Source: an uncultured Acidimicrobiaceae bacterium (GTDB lineage Bacteria > Actinomycetota > Acidimicrobiia > Acidimicrobiales > RAAP-2). From it: 7,129 nt of DNA. Made by a program: the position numbers and the translations under genes. The DNA lies in NCBI GenBank assembly GCA_937894805.1, contig CALAYR010000064.1, forward strand, positions 1-7,129, given 5' to 3'. How positions within the stretch are numbered: position 1 is the first letter of the stretch; every line of letters begins with the position of its first letter. The notes under the pieces are model-generated. The model saw only the letters and a program-made list of their open reading frames with translations. It ran no database searches and had not been told where the DNA came from. Positions 1-6,141 of this stretch are shown here, piece by piece.

Positions 1-376
1 TTTCGGTGGCTTCGCGCTTGGCGTTTGACACAAACTCCTGAGCCATCGCGATCATCGATGTGACTTCTTGGCTGGCCGCAACCGCGGCCGCGGCAGACGC
101 CGTTGCCACTTCTGGCGCGGCGGTTGGTGCCGGTACTGGCGCGGCGGGCGCCGGAGCACCTTCCGACCTTGGGGTCAATTCAAGCTGCTTGATCCGGTCA
201 GCGGCCAAACGAAGTTGATTTTGCATTTGGCGGTACTGGTCGCGCAACGCATCGAGTTCTTCGGCGGCCTTATCAAGGAAGCTGTCGACCTCTTCGATGT
301 TGTAACCACGGAATCCATTCTGGAAGTCAATGGTTCGAAGAGCGTCTAGTGATGGGGTGGAAATCGAGGAATCCAT
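1..376 (-). CDS. divIVA: DivIVA/Wag31-type polar organiser (3' partial)
   Basis: DivIVA-type proteins bind negatively curved membrane at poles and septa; in actinobacteria the homologue (Wag31) directs polar growth. The first 125 residues are visible and the frame runs off the window at position 1. The DivIVA N-domain is clear: LRTIDFQNGFRGYNIEEVDS (13-32) with the membrane-contact Phe-Arg-Gly-Tyr and EVDSFL features, followed by a first coiled coil at about 33-67 (AAEELDALRDQYRQMQNQLR). An Ala/Pro-rich spacer (about 73-101, APAPAAPVPAPTAAP) separates it from a second helical region starting near 104 (VTSMIAMAQEFVSNAKREATE), which probably begins the oligomerising coiled coil. The ATG at 376 is the only usable start, because an in-frame stop lies just upstream. 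AGGGG is 12 nt before it, a longer spacing than usual. It is 38 nt after the YggT-family gene and probably in the same transcript. Confidence 0.92.
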   Translation of the reverse strand, partial: MDSSISTPSLDALRTIDFQNGFRGYNIEEVDSFLDKAAEELDALRDQYRQMQNQLRLAADRIKQLELTPRSEGAPAPAAPVPAPTAAPEVATASAAAAVAASQEVTSMIAMAQEFVSNAKREATE

Positions 377-414
377 GGGGTCACGATACCCCTAAAGGCG
401 TGGAAAAGTCGGGA

Positions 415-669
415 TTAGTGGATAAATCCGTTGATAAAGCTGAGTCCCAGAATTGCCACGAATGTGGAGAAGTCCACGCCCATTCCGCCCACTCGGAGAG
501 GGGACATCACATTTCGAATCGGGCGAAGTACCGGTTCGGTCAATTTGAACAGCGTGGCGAGCAGTTGGCGGACGGTGGGGCTTAGTTGTGTGGTCGGCGG
601 AATCCAACTCACCAGCGCCCTCAGGACGAGGAGGTAGATGTACGCCGTAATCAGGCGGTGGACTAGCAC
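415..669 (-). CDS. YggT-family integral membrane protein
   Basis: This small membrane protein of the YggT family has 84 residues. The function is not settled; family members next to sepF and divIVA are linked to division and envelope biology mainly by gene context. Two hydrophobic segments are visible, about 5-23 (LITAYIYLLVLRALVSWIP) and about 65-82 (VDFSTFVAILGLSFINGF). The loop between them has the family hallmark EPVLRPIRNVMSPLRVGGMGVD (45-66). The start is a GTG at 669, 4 nt after the sepF stop. AAGG sits only 2 nt before it, a tight spacing, so coupling to sepF is likely. No in-frame ATG lies upstream in the gap, and starting later would cut the first membrane segment. Confidence 0.88.
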   Translation of the reverse strand: MLVHRLITAYIYLLVLRALVSWIPPTTQLSPTVRQLLATLFKLTEPVLRPIRNVMSPLRVGGMGVDFSTFVAILGLSFINGFIH

Positions 670-673
670 GGCC

Positions 674-1243
674 TTAGAACTCGAAGTTATTCCGGCGGAG
701 CCGTTCGATGGCCTCGGGGGCTGTGTGGATCCCTCGTACCGGTTCGGCGATGATGACCTGACCCTTCACAATGGACTGAATGCGCCCATTAACGGCGTAG
801 ATGTATCCGCAAACGAAGGCCTGAATTCGACGCGAGGTTTCACTGTCGCACTGTGCCGTGTTAAGGACAACGACGCGACGAGCCTTGAGCTTTTCGCAAA
901 TCTCTTGGCAATCGTTGTATTTGTGGGCGATAAAGAGTTCAACATCCTTCGTTTCAGCAACAGTTGTTGCAAACGTTGGGGTACCCGACGGTGGCGTGTC
1001 GCGAGTTACGCCAATGGCCGACACGCGAGGATTTCCACCAACCACGTGCACGGAGGGGACGGCGGTGAACGCGGGTCGAGCCGGCTGAACGGGGCGAACA
1101 TCCGCTGCTTCATTGATGAATTGCTGCGGCGGTTCAGGGGTATTGGAGACGTAGAGGTCATCGTTGTACTCCCCTTCTTTGATTCCAAAGAAGACGAGAC
1201 CCTTGTCGAGGGCCAGTCCAAATTTTGATTGTCTTACAGCCAT
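674..1243 (-). CDS. sepF: SepF, FtsZ membrane-anchor and ring-organising protein
   Basis: SepF binds the FtsZ C-terminal peptide and, in bacteria without FtsA, tethers the Z-ring to the membrane. It has 189 residues. The N-terminus (MAVRQSKFGLALDKGLVFFG, 1-20) resembles the amphipathic membrane-binding helix plus the FFG segment seen in SepF, followed by acidic EGEYNDD (23-29). A Pro-rich, probably disordered linker covers about 32-98. The conserved SepF (DUF552) domain is at about 100-168, with YNDCQEICEKLKARRVVVLN (109-128), FVCGYIYAVNGRI (143-155) and a closing IIAEP. The ATG at 1243 has GGGAG 6 nt upstream. Four cysteines (112, 116, 132, 145) fall in the domain, which seems many for a cytoplasmic SepF, but no metal motif is evident. 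The absence of ftsA between ftsQ and ftsZ fits SepF as the anchor. Confidence 0.92.
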   Translation of the reverse strand: MAVRQSKFGLALDKGLVFFGIKEGEYNDDLYVSNTPEPPQQFINEAADVRPVQPARPAFTAVPSVHVVGGNPRVSAIGVTRDTPPSGTPTFATTVAETKDVELFIAHKYNDCQEICEKLKARRVVVLNTAQCDSETSRRIQAFVCGYIYAVNGRIQSIVKGQVIIAEPVRGIHTAPEAIERLRRNNFEF

Positions 1244-1249
1244 TGGGCA

Positions 1250-1254
1250 CTCCC
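1250..1254 (-). promoter_or_regulatory. Ribosome binding site of sepF
   Basis: GGGAG lies 6 nt before the ATG at 1243 and supports that start. The rest of the 52-nt gap after the yggS-type gene holds a TACACT hexamer (1277-1282, minus strand) that could be a -10 element, but no matching -35 is visible. Confidence 0.55.
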
Positions 1255-1295
1255 GACTTCATTCCACCCTGGTCTAAGTGTAGAACCTCTATGCA

Positions 1296-1973
1296 TCATG
1301 AGTTTCTCGAGCCCAACAGCGCCCGACCGAGCCGAATCTCCGTTGCGCCCAGCCGACAGGCATCTTCGAAATCCTCACTCATACCCATAGAGCGCACGGG
1401 TAGACCGAGGCGATCGGCCAAATCTCCAAGGGATCGAAATGCTTCTTGGGCCGCCTGGCGGCCAACGGGCGCCACGGTCATGAGGCCTTCGACGCGCAGG
1501 CCGAGACTTTGTGCCACCGACGCTAACTCTGGTATTTGGTCGGGAGTGGCTCCATTTCGTCCAGCACTATTGGTAAAATCGACCTGGAGATACAAGGTGT
1601 TCTGTGCCTCACGTTGGGCGAAGGCCTCCAATTCCACCACCCTCGATACTCCAGCCACCACATCGGCACATCGCAAGATCTTTGGAATCTTGTTGGACTG
1701 AATGTGGCCAAGAAACTGCCATCGCAATGGCAGCTCGCCGAGCTCTTGGTGCTTAGCCACCAATTCGTTGACGTAATTTTCACCGACATTAGAAAGGCCG
1801 CAAGCGGCGACCGCCTTGATGGCGTCGGCGTTGAACGTCTTGGTTACGGCCACGATGGTTACCGAGTCGACGTCTCGACCAGAGTCCGCAATGCGGCTTT
1901 TGATTTCTTCCAGATTTGAAGCTACGCGAGCTTCAAGATCATTACTACTTGAGGAAGTCGGGAATGTCGTCAT
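1296..1973 (-). CDS. YggS/PLPBP-family pyridoxal phosphate homeostasis protein
   Basis: This is the alanine-racemase-fold, single-domain PLP-binding protein family (YggS, YlmE, PROSC) that helps buffer PLP and affects amino acid balance; it is not itself an established racemase. It has 225 residues. The PLP lysine is Lys45 in TIVAVTKTF. Other family motifs are VGENYVNELVAK (63-74), WQFLGHIQSNK (85-95), EGLMTVAP (162-169) and the C-terminal block SMGMSEDFEDACRLGATEIRLGRALLGSR (195-223), which binds the PLP phosphate. The ATG at 1973 lies inside ftsZ, sharing 29 nt. No ATG, GTG or TTG occurs in frame between it and the first homologous residues (about 13), so the overlap appears real, although the ribosome site is poor. 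Genes of this family commonly sit between ftsZ and sepF in actinobacteria. A YfiH/PgeF-type gene, often present between them, is absent. Confidence 0.94.
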   Translation of the reverse strand: MTTFPTSSSSNDLEARVASNLEEIKSRIADSGRDVDSVTIVAVTKTFNADAIKAVAACGLSNVGENYVNELVAKHQELGELPLRWQFLGHIQSNKIPKILRCADVVAGVSRVVELEAFAQREAQNTLYLQVDFTNSAGRNGATPDQIPELASVAQSLGLRVEGLMTVAPVGRQAAQEAFRSLGDLADRLGLPVRSMGMSEDFEDACRLGATEIRLGRALLGSRNS

Positions 1974-3039
1974 CGCCGCCGGACAAGAAGTCTTCGCTGT
2001 CGAAACTCTTGAAGATATCGGCGGTCGTAGTCGGAGTCGCTGGGCTCTGCTTTACGGGAGCAGCAGCAGACGCGGGGCGTCCTTCACTTTCCCACCGCTC
2101 AAACCCAGCGGCAATGACCGTAACGCGAACGGCGTCGCCGAGACTCTCGTCCAATGCGGTACCGAAGATGATGTTGGCATCCTCGTGGGCCACGTCGTGA
2201 ACGATATTCATGGCGTCGGTAACTTCCTGGAGGCTGAGACTGTCGGAACCGACGATGTTCACCAAGATGCCACGGGCACCCTTGATTTCCGCTTCGAGTA
2301 GTTGCGACGTGATTGCCGTCCGGGCGGCGCTGATGGCACGCCCTTCGCCAGTCGACTGCCCAACGCCCATGATGGCCGTGCCGGCGTTGCTCATGATCGT
2401 CTTCACGTCGGCGAAGTCGGTGTTGATGACTCCGGGGTTCGTAATGAGGTCAGTGATACCACGAACACCCTGGAGCAGTACTTCGTCAGCCATACGGAAT
2501 GCGTCCACCATGGTGGTCTGAGCCGACGCCTTAGTAATCAAGCGATCGTTAGGAATAACGATGAGCGTGTCAACTTTTTCGCGAAGACTCTGAATGCCCT
2601 TTTCGGCCTGCGCCGCACGGCGCTTACCTTCGAAGGCGAATGGGCGGGTAACCACACCAATAGTTAGGGCACCCTTTTGACGAGCAATCTCAGCGACGAT
2701 GGGAGCTGCACCAGTACCAGTTCCACCGCCCTCTCCAGCAGTGATGAAGACCATGTCAGCATCGCCAATTGCTTCTTCGATGTCCGCACGGTGATCTTCG
2801 GCCGCCTGGCGACCAATGTCAGGGTCACTACCGGCACCCAGACCACGCGTCAGGTCGCGACCAATGTCCAGCTTGACTTCGGCTCCGCTCATCAAGAGGG
2901 CCTGCGCGTCGGTGTTGGCTGCGATGAACTCGACGTTGCGCAGCCCGGCCTCAATCATGCGGTTTACGGCGTTGACGCCACCGCCACCCACACCAAATAC
3001 TTTGATGTCGGCCGTGTAGTTGGTTTGCTGCAAGTTCAT
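1945..3039 (-). CDS. ftsZ: FtsZ, tubulin-like cell division GTPase
   Basis: FtsZ is the GTPase that polymerises at midcell into the Z-ring and organises the divisome. It has 364 residues from the ATG at 3039. The N-terminal GTPase domain has VFGVGGGGVNAVNRM (14-28), NTDAQAL (42-48), the tubulin signature AGEGGGTGTGAAP (101-113) and TRPFAFEGKRR (131-141). The T7 loop that completes the neighbouring subunit's active site is NTDFADVKTIMSNAG (206-220). The C-terminal half holds DANIIFGTALDESLGD (287-302) and VRVTVIAAGFE. A short variable linker (about 315-352) leads to the conserved C-terminal peptide DDDIPDFLK (356-364), which docks partners such as SepF. Glu103 in the signature, where many bacteria have Met, matches the actinobacterial form. 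The last 29 nt are shared with the next gene in another frame. It has its own 123-nt leader with a candidate promoter, so it may be transcribed independently of the mur genes. Confidence 0.98.
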   Translation of the reverse strand: MNLQQTNYTADIKVFGVGGGGVNAVNRMIEAGLRNVEFIAANTDAQALLMSGAEVKLDIGRDLTRGLGAGSDPDIGRQAAEDHRADIEEAIGDADMVFITAGEGGGTGTGAAPIVAEIARQKGALTIGVVTRPFAFEGKRRAAQAEKGIQSLREKVDTLIVIPNDRLITKASAQTTMVDAFRMADEVLLQGVRGITDLITNPGVINTDFADVKTIMSNAGTAIMGVGQSTGEGRAISAARTAITSQLLEAEIKGARGILVNIVGSDSLSLQEVTDAMNIVHDVAHEDANIIFGTALDESLGDAVRVTVIAAGFERWESEGRPASAAAPVKQSPATPTTTADIFKSFDSEDFLSGGDDDIPDFLK

Positions 3040-3044
3040 GGGCT

Positions 3045-3050
3045 TCCCTT
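3045..3050 (-). promoter_or_regulatory. Ribosome binding site of ftsZ
   Basis: AAGGGA stands 5 nt before the ATG at 3039 and decides the start. It is the best ribosome site in the window, fitting the high copy number expected of FtsZ. The alternative GTG at 3084 would add 15 residues that are not FtsZ-like. Confidence 0.75.
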
Positions 3051-3083
3051 CAAGCGTTCTTCTATTCTCGCAAACATTCGGCA

Positions 3084-3100
3084 CGAGGGGAAATTCCTCG
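3084..3100. repeat. Short inverted repeat in the ftsZ leader
   Basis: The arms CGAGG (3084-3088) and CCTCG (3096-3100) form a 5-bp stem around a 7-nt AT-rich loop. It lies between the candidate promoter and the ftsZ ribosome site. It could be an operator half-site pair or a weak RNA hairpin, or chance. There is no T-run, so it is not a terminator. Confidence 0.25.
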
Positions 3101-3125
3101 GAAAAGATGCGGAATACAAGGGTTG

Positions 3126-3154
3126 AGGCTACCCGCGACCGTGGGGGTGGTCAA
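3126..3154 (-). promoter_or_regulatory. Candidate promoter for ftsZ
   Basis: In the gap between ftsQ and ftsZ the minus strand has TTGACC (3149-3154) and TAGCCT (3126-3131) separated by 17 nt, a sigma-70/HrdB/SigA-like arrangement. The -35 matches TTGACA at five of six positions; the -10 keeps TAnnnT. It lies about 90 nt before the ftsZ ATG. Extra promoters directly before ftsZ are common in bacteria, which makes the site plausible. No experimental support is available. Confidence 0.4.
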
Positions 3155-3162
3155 ATGGGAGC

Positions 3163-3879
3163 CTATTGAATAGTGACGGCTGAAGGTACCGAGACGTCCA
3201 CAATTGCACCTCGGCGCAAGGTTTGGTGGGCAATCACCGAAGCCACCGCGACAAACTTTTCCCGGAGATTGGAGTCGCGCCCGAGGACGAACGTCACGGG
3301 GGTCGTCAATTTGAGTCGGATCTCACCACTGCGCGCAATCTCAACGACGGCGACTTGGCGGGAAAAAGCGAGAGGCAGCTGGGCAGCCACGCGCGCTGCG
3401 GGACGCGCCCATGACCGATACGCCCACGCTGTGCGAGAGCCCTTCGCTTCGAGCCGAGGGAGATTGACGCCCACCGCCGGAGGGTCGAGTTGGGCGCCAT
3501 GGGCATCGACCAAAAAGAGTGCGCCGGTTGGGTCGGCCGCTACCGCCACAGGCTGGCGCTCGACGACGGTCAGCGTGAGACGATGGGGCCAGTGGCGCGA
3601 AACGCGAATCGATTCAACCCAACGGAGACTTCTGGCCTGATTGGTAATTTCTCGCGAATTCACTGAAATCATTGGAGGGTTCTGGTCTAAGCCCGTGACG
3701 GATATCAGTTCGCCGGCCGACTCGTGCGTATTCCCGGAAATCTCGATGGACTGAACTCGAAAGTAGTTCAGATGCAACAGGGCGTTACCCCCGACGACGA
3801 GCAGTGTCAGTATCGTCGTGAAGGCCAAAAATCGACGAAACAGAGGCCCTCTCACCGGCTTTTTCTTGGTCTTACTCAT
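3163..3879 (-). CDS. ftsQ: FtsQ, divisome scaffold protein with POTRA domain
   Basis: FtsQ is a single-pass membrane protein of the divisome that works with FtsL and FtsB to recruit and control septal wall synthesis. From the chosen ATG it has 238 residues: a basic cytoplasmic N-terminus (KTKKKPVRG), one membrane segment at about 16-36, a POTRA_1 domain at about 40-109 beginning FRVQSIEISGNTHES and ending WPHRLTLTVVERQPVAV, then an extracytoplasmic beta domain to the end (DVSVPSAVTIQ). The POTRA and VVERQP blocks are the strongest identity evidence; the rest of the family is poorly conserved. The start at 3879 is preferred because it recreates the overlap pattern of the two upstream junctions; a TTG four codons upstream (3891) is the alternative. 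The ribosome site is weak, so translation probably depends on coupling to murB. No ftsA follows, as usual in actinobacteria. Confidence 0.92.
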   Translation of the reverse strand: MSKTKKKPVRGPLFRRFLAFTTILTLLVVGGNALLHLNYFRVQSIEISGNTHESAGELISVTGLDQNPPMISVNSREITNQARSLRWVESIRVSRHWPHRLTLTVVERQPVAVAADPTGALFLVDAHGAQLDPPAVGVNLPRLEAKGSRTAWAYRSWARPAARVAAQLPLAFSRQVAVVEIARSGEIRLKLTTPVTFVLGRDSNLREKFVAVASVIAHQTLRRGAIVDVSVPSAVTIQ

Positions 3880-3880
3880 C
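3872..3880 (-). promoter_or_regulatory. murB/ftsQ stop-start overlap (translational coupling site)
   Basis: The minus strand reads GATGAGTAA. The murB end (Asp-Glu-TAA) and the ftsQ start ATG share 8 nt in different frames. No good ribosome site lies upstream of ftsQ, so reinitiation by ribosomes finishing murB is the likely mechanism. The mechanism is inferred; the overlap is seen directly. Confidence 0.6.
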
Positions 3881-4783
3881 AAAGCCCACAAAACGAATCT
3901 CGGTCAAAAGGTCGATACCTTCGCGTCGCAGTACTTCGTCATGGACAAAGCGAATGAGGGCACGAACATCGCTCGAGTGGCCGTTCTCATCGGCCTGAAT
4001 GAAATTGGCGTGCTTCTCTGAAACGTACGCCGAACCAATTCGGTGTCCCTTCAAGCCGCACCGTTCGATAATCGATCCCGCGCTTTCATCAGATGGATTA
4101 CGAAAGACACTGCCCGCATTTTGACCGCCTGGCTGGTGTTCGCGTCGCCACCGAACAATCTCCTTCAGTTGATCTTTCGAAACCTGCGCCACCCCTTCGC
4201 GCAAACGAATCGTGGCCGAAAGCACTATGTCCCGTGGGCCGATTGCGCTAGACCGATAACGGAAGTGGAGATCCTCTGCGCCGACTACCGCGAACCGCTG
4301 TTCGTCAATCAGCCAAAGCTCGGCTGACACCACCGCAGCGGCCATGTCACTGCCGTGGCCACCCGCATTCATCGTGACCGCACCGCCGATTGTCCCCGGC
4401 ACACCAACGGCCCACTCAAATCCCGTCAAGCCGCTATCTGCAATTCGACGAGCCGCGATCGGCAAATCGAGGGCCGCCCCGATCGTGACGAGCGAATGAC
4501 CAAGGTCGGGAGCTCCAATGGCCAGGGTGGAAAAACCCTCCCCCAAATGAATCACCAACCCGTCATATCCACCGTCGGCGACCAGCATGTTCGACCCGTT
4601 TCCAAGCACGGTAATTCGCTCGCACGTGGCAATTTCGACTCCGAGTGTCTCCAGCTGTTCGCGCGAATCGATGGTGAGAAATCCTCGTGCACCGCCGCCG
4701 GTGCGATACGTCGTCAGGGCGCCAAAGGCGCCGTGGGCCAGCCCCAGATCAGCCGCCCTCTTTAAGACATTGTCAATACTCAT
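3872..4783 (-). CDS. murB: MurB, UDP-N-acetylenolpyruvoylglucosamine reductase
   Basis: MurB is a cytoplasmic FAD enzyme that uses NADPH to reduce UDP-GlcNAc-enolpyruvate to UDP-MurNAc, the substrate of the MurC encoded just upstream. It has 303 residues. FAD-binding motifs are VLGNGSNMLVAD (59-70) and the block EWAVGVPGTIGGAVTMNAGG (123-142). The catalytic set is visible: Arg176 in FRYRSS, Ser225 in NAGSVFRNP as proton donor, and Glu296 in EIRFVG. The short VSEKHANFI segment (254-262) and overall length fit the type II MurB subgroup. The ATG at 4783 has AAGGG 5 nt upstream. It overlaps the end of murC by 11 nt and the start of ftsQ by 8 nt. Having murB between murC and ftsQ differs from the Streptomyces and Mycobacterium arrangement, where it lies elsewhere. 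No key residue is missing. Confidence 0.96.
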   Translation of the reverse strand: MSIDNVLKRAADLGLAHGAFGALTTYRTGGGARGFLTIDSREQLETLGVEIATCERITVLGNGSNMLVADGGYDGLVIHLGEGFSTLAIGAPDLGHSLVTIGAALDLPIAARRIADSGLTGFEWAVGVPGTIGGAVTMNAGGHGSDMAAAVVSAELWLIDEQRFAVVGAEDLHFRYRSSAIGPRDIVLSATIRLREGVAQVSKDQLKEIVRWRREHQPGGQNAGSVFRNPSDESAGSIIERCGLKGHRIGSAYVSEKHANFIQADENGHSSDVRALIRFVHDEVLRREGIDLLTEIRFVGFDE

Positions 4784-4784
4784 C
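4773..4784 (-). promoter_or_regulatory. murC/murB stop-start overlap
   Basis: The minus strand reads GATGAGTATTGA. The murC end (Asp-Glu-Tyr-TGA) contains the murB start, with 11 nt shared. Unlike the other two junctions, murB also has a clear AAGGG ribosome site 5 nt before its ATG, inside murC. Confidence 0.6.
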
Positions 4785-6140
4785 GGAACCCTTGGTCAAC
4801 CACACGGCTAGTTCGCCGATGTCACCAGCACCGAGGACCAGGACCACATCGGCTTCGTCTTGCCTGGTTTGAATGTAGGTCGCCGCTTCACGACGATCTG
4901 CGATGTAGCGCACTGGCGTGGACGAGCGTTCGCGCACTGCATCGACGATGATCTGGCCGGTAACGCCTTCGGGATTCGGCTCGCCCGAAGCGAAAATATC
5001 GGTAACAATCAATTCGGTAACGCCTTCGAACGCGGTTCCGAATTCATCAGTCAAGTTGGTCGTTCTCGAGACGCGATGCGGTTGAAAGACGGCAATCACC
5101 CGGCGACCTTCTTGATCGCCGCGAGCTGTCGTAATCGCGGTTCGAAGCTCACTAGGGAGATGGGCGTAGTCCTCAATCACCAACGCGTTGCCACCCTTGA
5201 TAGTTCCGTGGATTTCGTAGCGACGTGGCGCTCCGTGAAACTGCGACAGACCTTCAATCACGGCATCAGCGGGAACGTCATTGACCAGCGCAGTAACGGC
5301 GGCTATCGCACTATTTACAACATTATGAATACCTGGTACCTGGAGTGCAATCGACAGCGTCGCACCGTTCGACGTGAGCGAGAAGGTGGAGCCCGTGAGT
5401 TCGAGGTTTGCTCCCTCGACGCGCCAGGTCGCTCTCGGGTCATCTCCTACGGTGACTATTGAATTCACCGTCTTGACTAGTTCGTGAGCCGTTGACCCGT
5501 ACCAAACGACGACGTGACGTTTCGTGCGAGAGACCAACTCGCGGAATGCTCGCTGCACCCCGGCGAGGTCGCCATAGTGATCTAGATGATCCGCCTCGAC
5601 ATTGAGTAAACCCAACGTGGACGGGGCAACATCGGCAAATGTGCCGTAGCTCTCATCGAGTTCGAGAACGAGTTGATGCGAGCCGTAACCACCATTCTCG
5701 CCAAAACCAATGACTGGGGCGCCGAGAAGCCACGACGGATTCTCCTTCGCCGCCTGCGCAATCATGAGATACATCGAGGTGGTGGTGGTCTTTCCATGAG
5801 TACCGGCGAAGGCCACCACTTCGTGATCATGGGTCAAGCGAGCGAGAAACTTGGCGCGACTCAACACGGGGATGCCGGCGCCGAGGGCCGCCACAATCTC
5901 AGGGTCATCGAGCGAAACTGCTGGCGACATGGTGAGTACGTCCGCCTTCGTCGCCACGGCGGGGTCGCTACCCACGTATACGTCCATAGCGGCACTCAAG
6001 TCCGCCAGAGTTGCACTTGTCGCGGCATCGCTACCAGTCACCACGCAGCCACGCTCCGCAAGATACCGAGCCATGCCACTCATTCCCGCGCCACCGATTC
6101 CGACGATGTGCACTCGCCGCGGAGGCCAGACGTTACTCAT
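4773..6140 (-). CDS. murC: MurC, UDP-N-acetylmuramate--L-alanine ligase
   Basis: This is the cytoplasmic ATP-dependent ligase that adds L-Ala to UDP-MurNAc, the first step of stem-peptide synthesis. It has 455 residues, a normal length for the family. The N-terminal UDP-binding Rossmann domain starts VHIVGIGGAGMSGMARYL (10-27). The central ATPase domain has the P-loop AGTHGKTTT (112-120), LDESYGTF (161-168) and NVEADHLDHYG (180-190). The C-domain has FHGAPRRYE (301-309), EDYAHLPSEL (323-332), VFQPHRVSRT (351-360) and GAGDIG (437-442). The start is the ATG at 6140, because homology begins right after it; the in-frame extension up to 6338 lies inside murG and is not MurC-like. It overlaps murG by 8 nt and murB by 11 nt. 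The ribosome site is weak (AAGG about 13 nt upstream), which fits translational coupling. Variants to note are AHLP where MurC usually has AHHP, and ELDES where EADES/ESDES is usual. Confidence 0.96.
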   Translation of the reverse strand: MSNVWPPRRVHIVGIGGAGMSGMARYLAERGCVVTGSDAATSATLADLSAAMDVYVGSDPAVATKADVLTMSPAVSLDDPEIVAALGAGIPVLSRAKFLARLTHDHEVVAFAGTHGKTTTTSMYLMIAQAAKENPSWLLGAPVIGFGENGGYGSHQLVLELDESYGTFADVAPSTLGLLNVEADHLDHYGDLAGVQRAFRELVSRTKRHVVVWYGSTAHELVKTVNSIVTVGDDPRATWRVEGANLELTGSTFSLTSNGATLSIALQVPGIHNVVNSAIAAVTALVNDVPADAVIEGLSQFHGAPRRYEIHGTIKGGNALVIEDYAHLPSELRTAITTARGDQEGRRVIAVFQPHRVSRTTNLTDEFGTAFEGVTELIVTDIFASGEPNPEGVTGQIIVDAVRERSSTPVRYIADRREAATYIQTRQDEADVVLVLGAGDIGELAVWLTKGSDEY

Positions 6141-6141
6141 C
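6133..6141 (-). promoter_or_regulatory. murG/murC stop-start overlap
   Basis: The minus strand reads GATGAGTAA, identical to the murB/ftsQ junction. The murG terminal Asp-Glu-TAA overlaps the murC ATG by 8 nt. The only purine run upstream (AAGG) is about 13 nt away, too far for a strong ribosome site. Confidence 0.6.

Noticed and set aside
100..165. GC-rich repetitive tract in divIVA as a DNA repeat
   Set aside because: It is explained by the Ala/Pro-rich spacer of the protein and has no regular repeat unit.
638..1228. Long plus-strand open frame (196 codons) opposite sepF and the start of yggT
   Set aside because: It lies antisense to well-supported family genes, shows no recognisable domain and has no convincing ribosome site; it is a by-product of codon composition.
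1277..1282. TACACT hexamer before sepF as a -10 element
   Set aside because: No -35-like hexamer at 16-18 nt upstream; kept only as a note in the sepF ribosome site entry.
1536..2301. Plus-strand open frames opposite the yggS-type gene and ftsZ
   Set aside because: The minus-strand proteins match their families end to end; the antisense frames have no family features.
1446..2820. Recurring GCCGCCTGGCG in yggS-type gene and ftsZ
   Set aside because: Both copies encode GRQAA in unrelated protein contexts; only two copies and no spacing pattern, so coincidence is likely.
3040..3084. GTG start of ftsZ at 3084
   Set aside because: The 15 extra residues are not FtsZ-like, whereas the ATG at 3039 has AAGGGA at ideal spacing and matches actinobacterial FtsZ N-termini in length.
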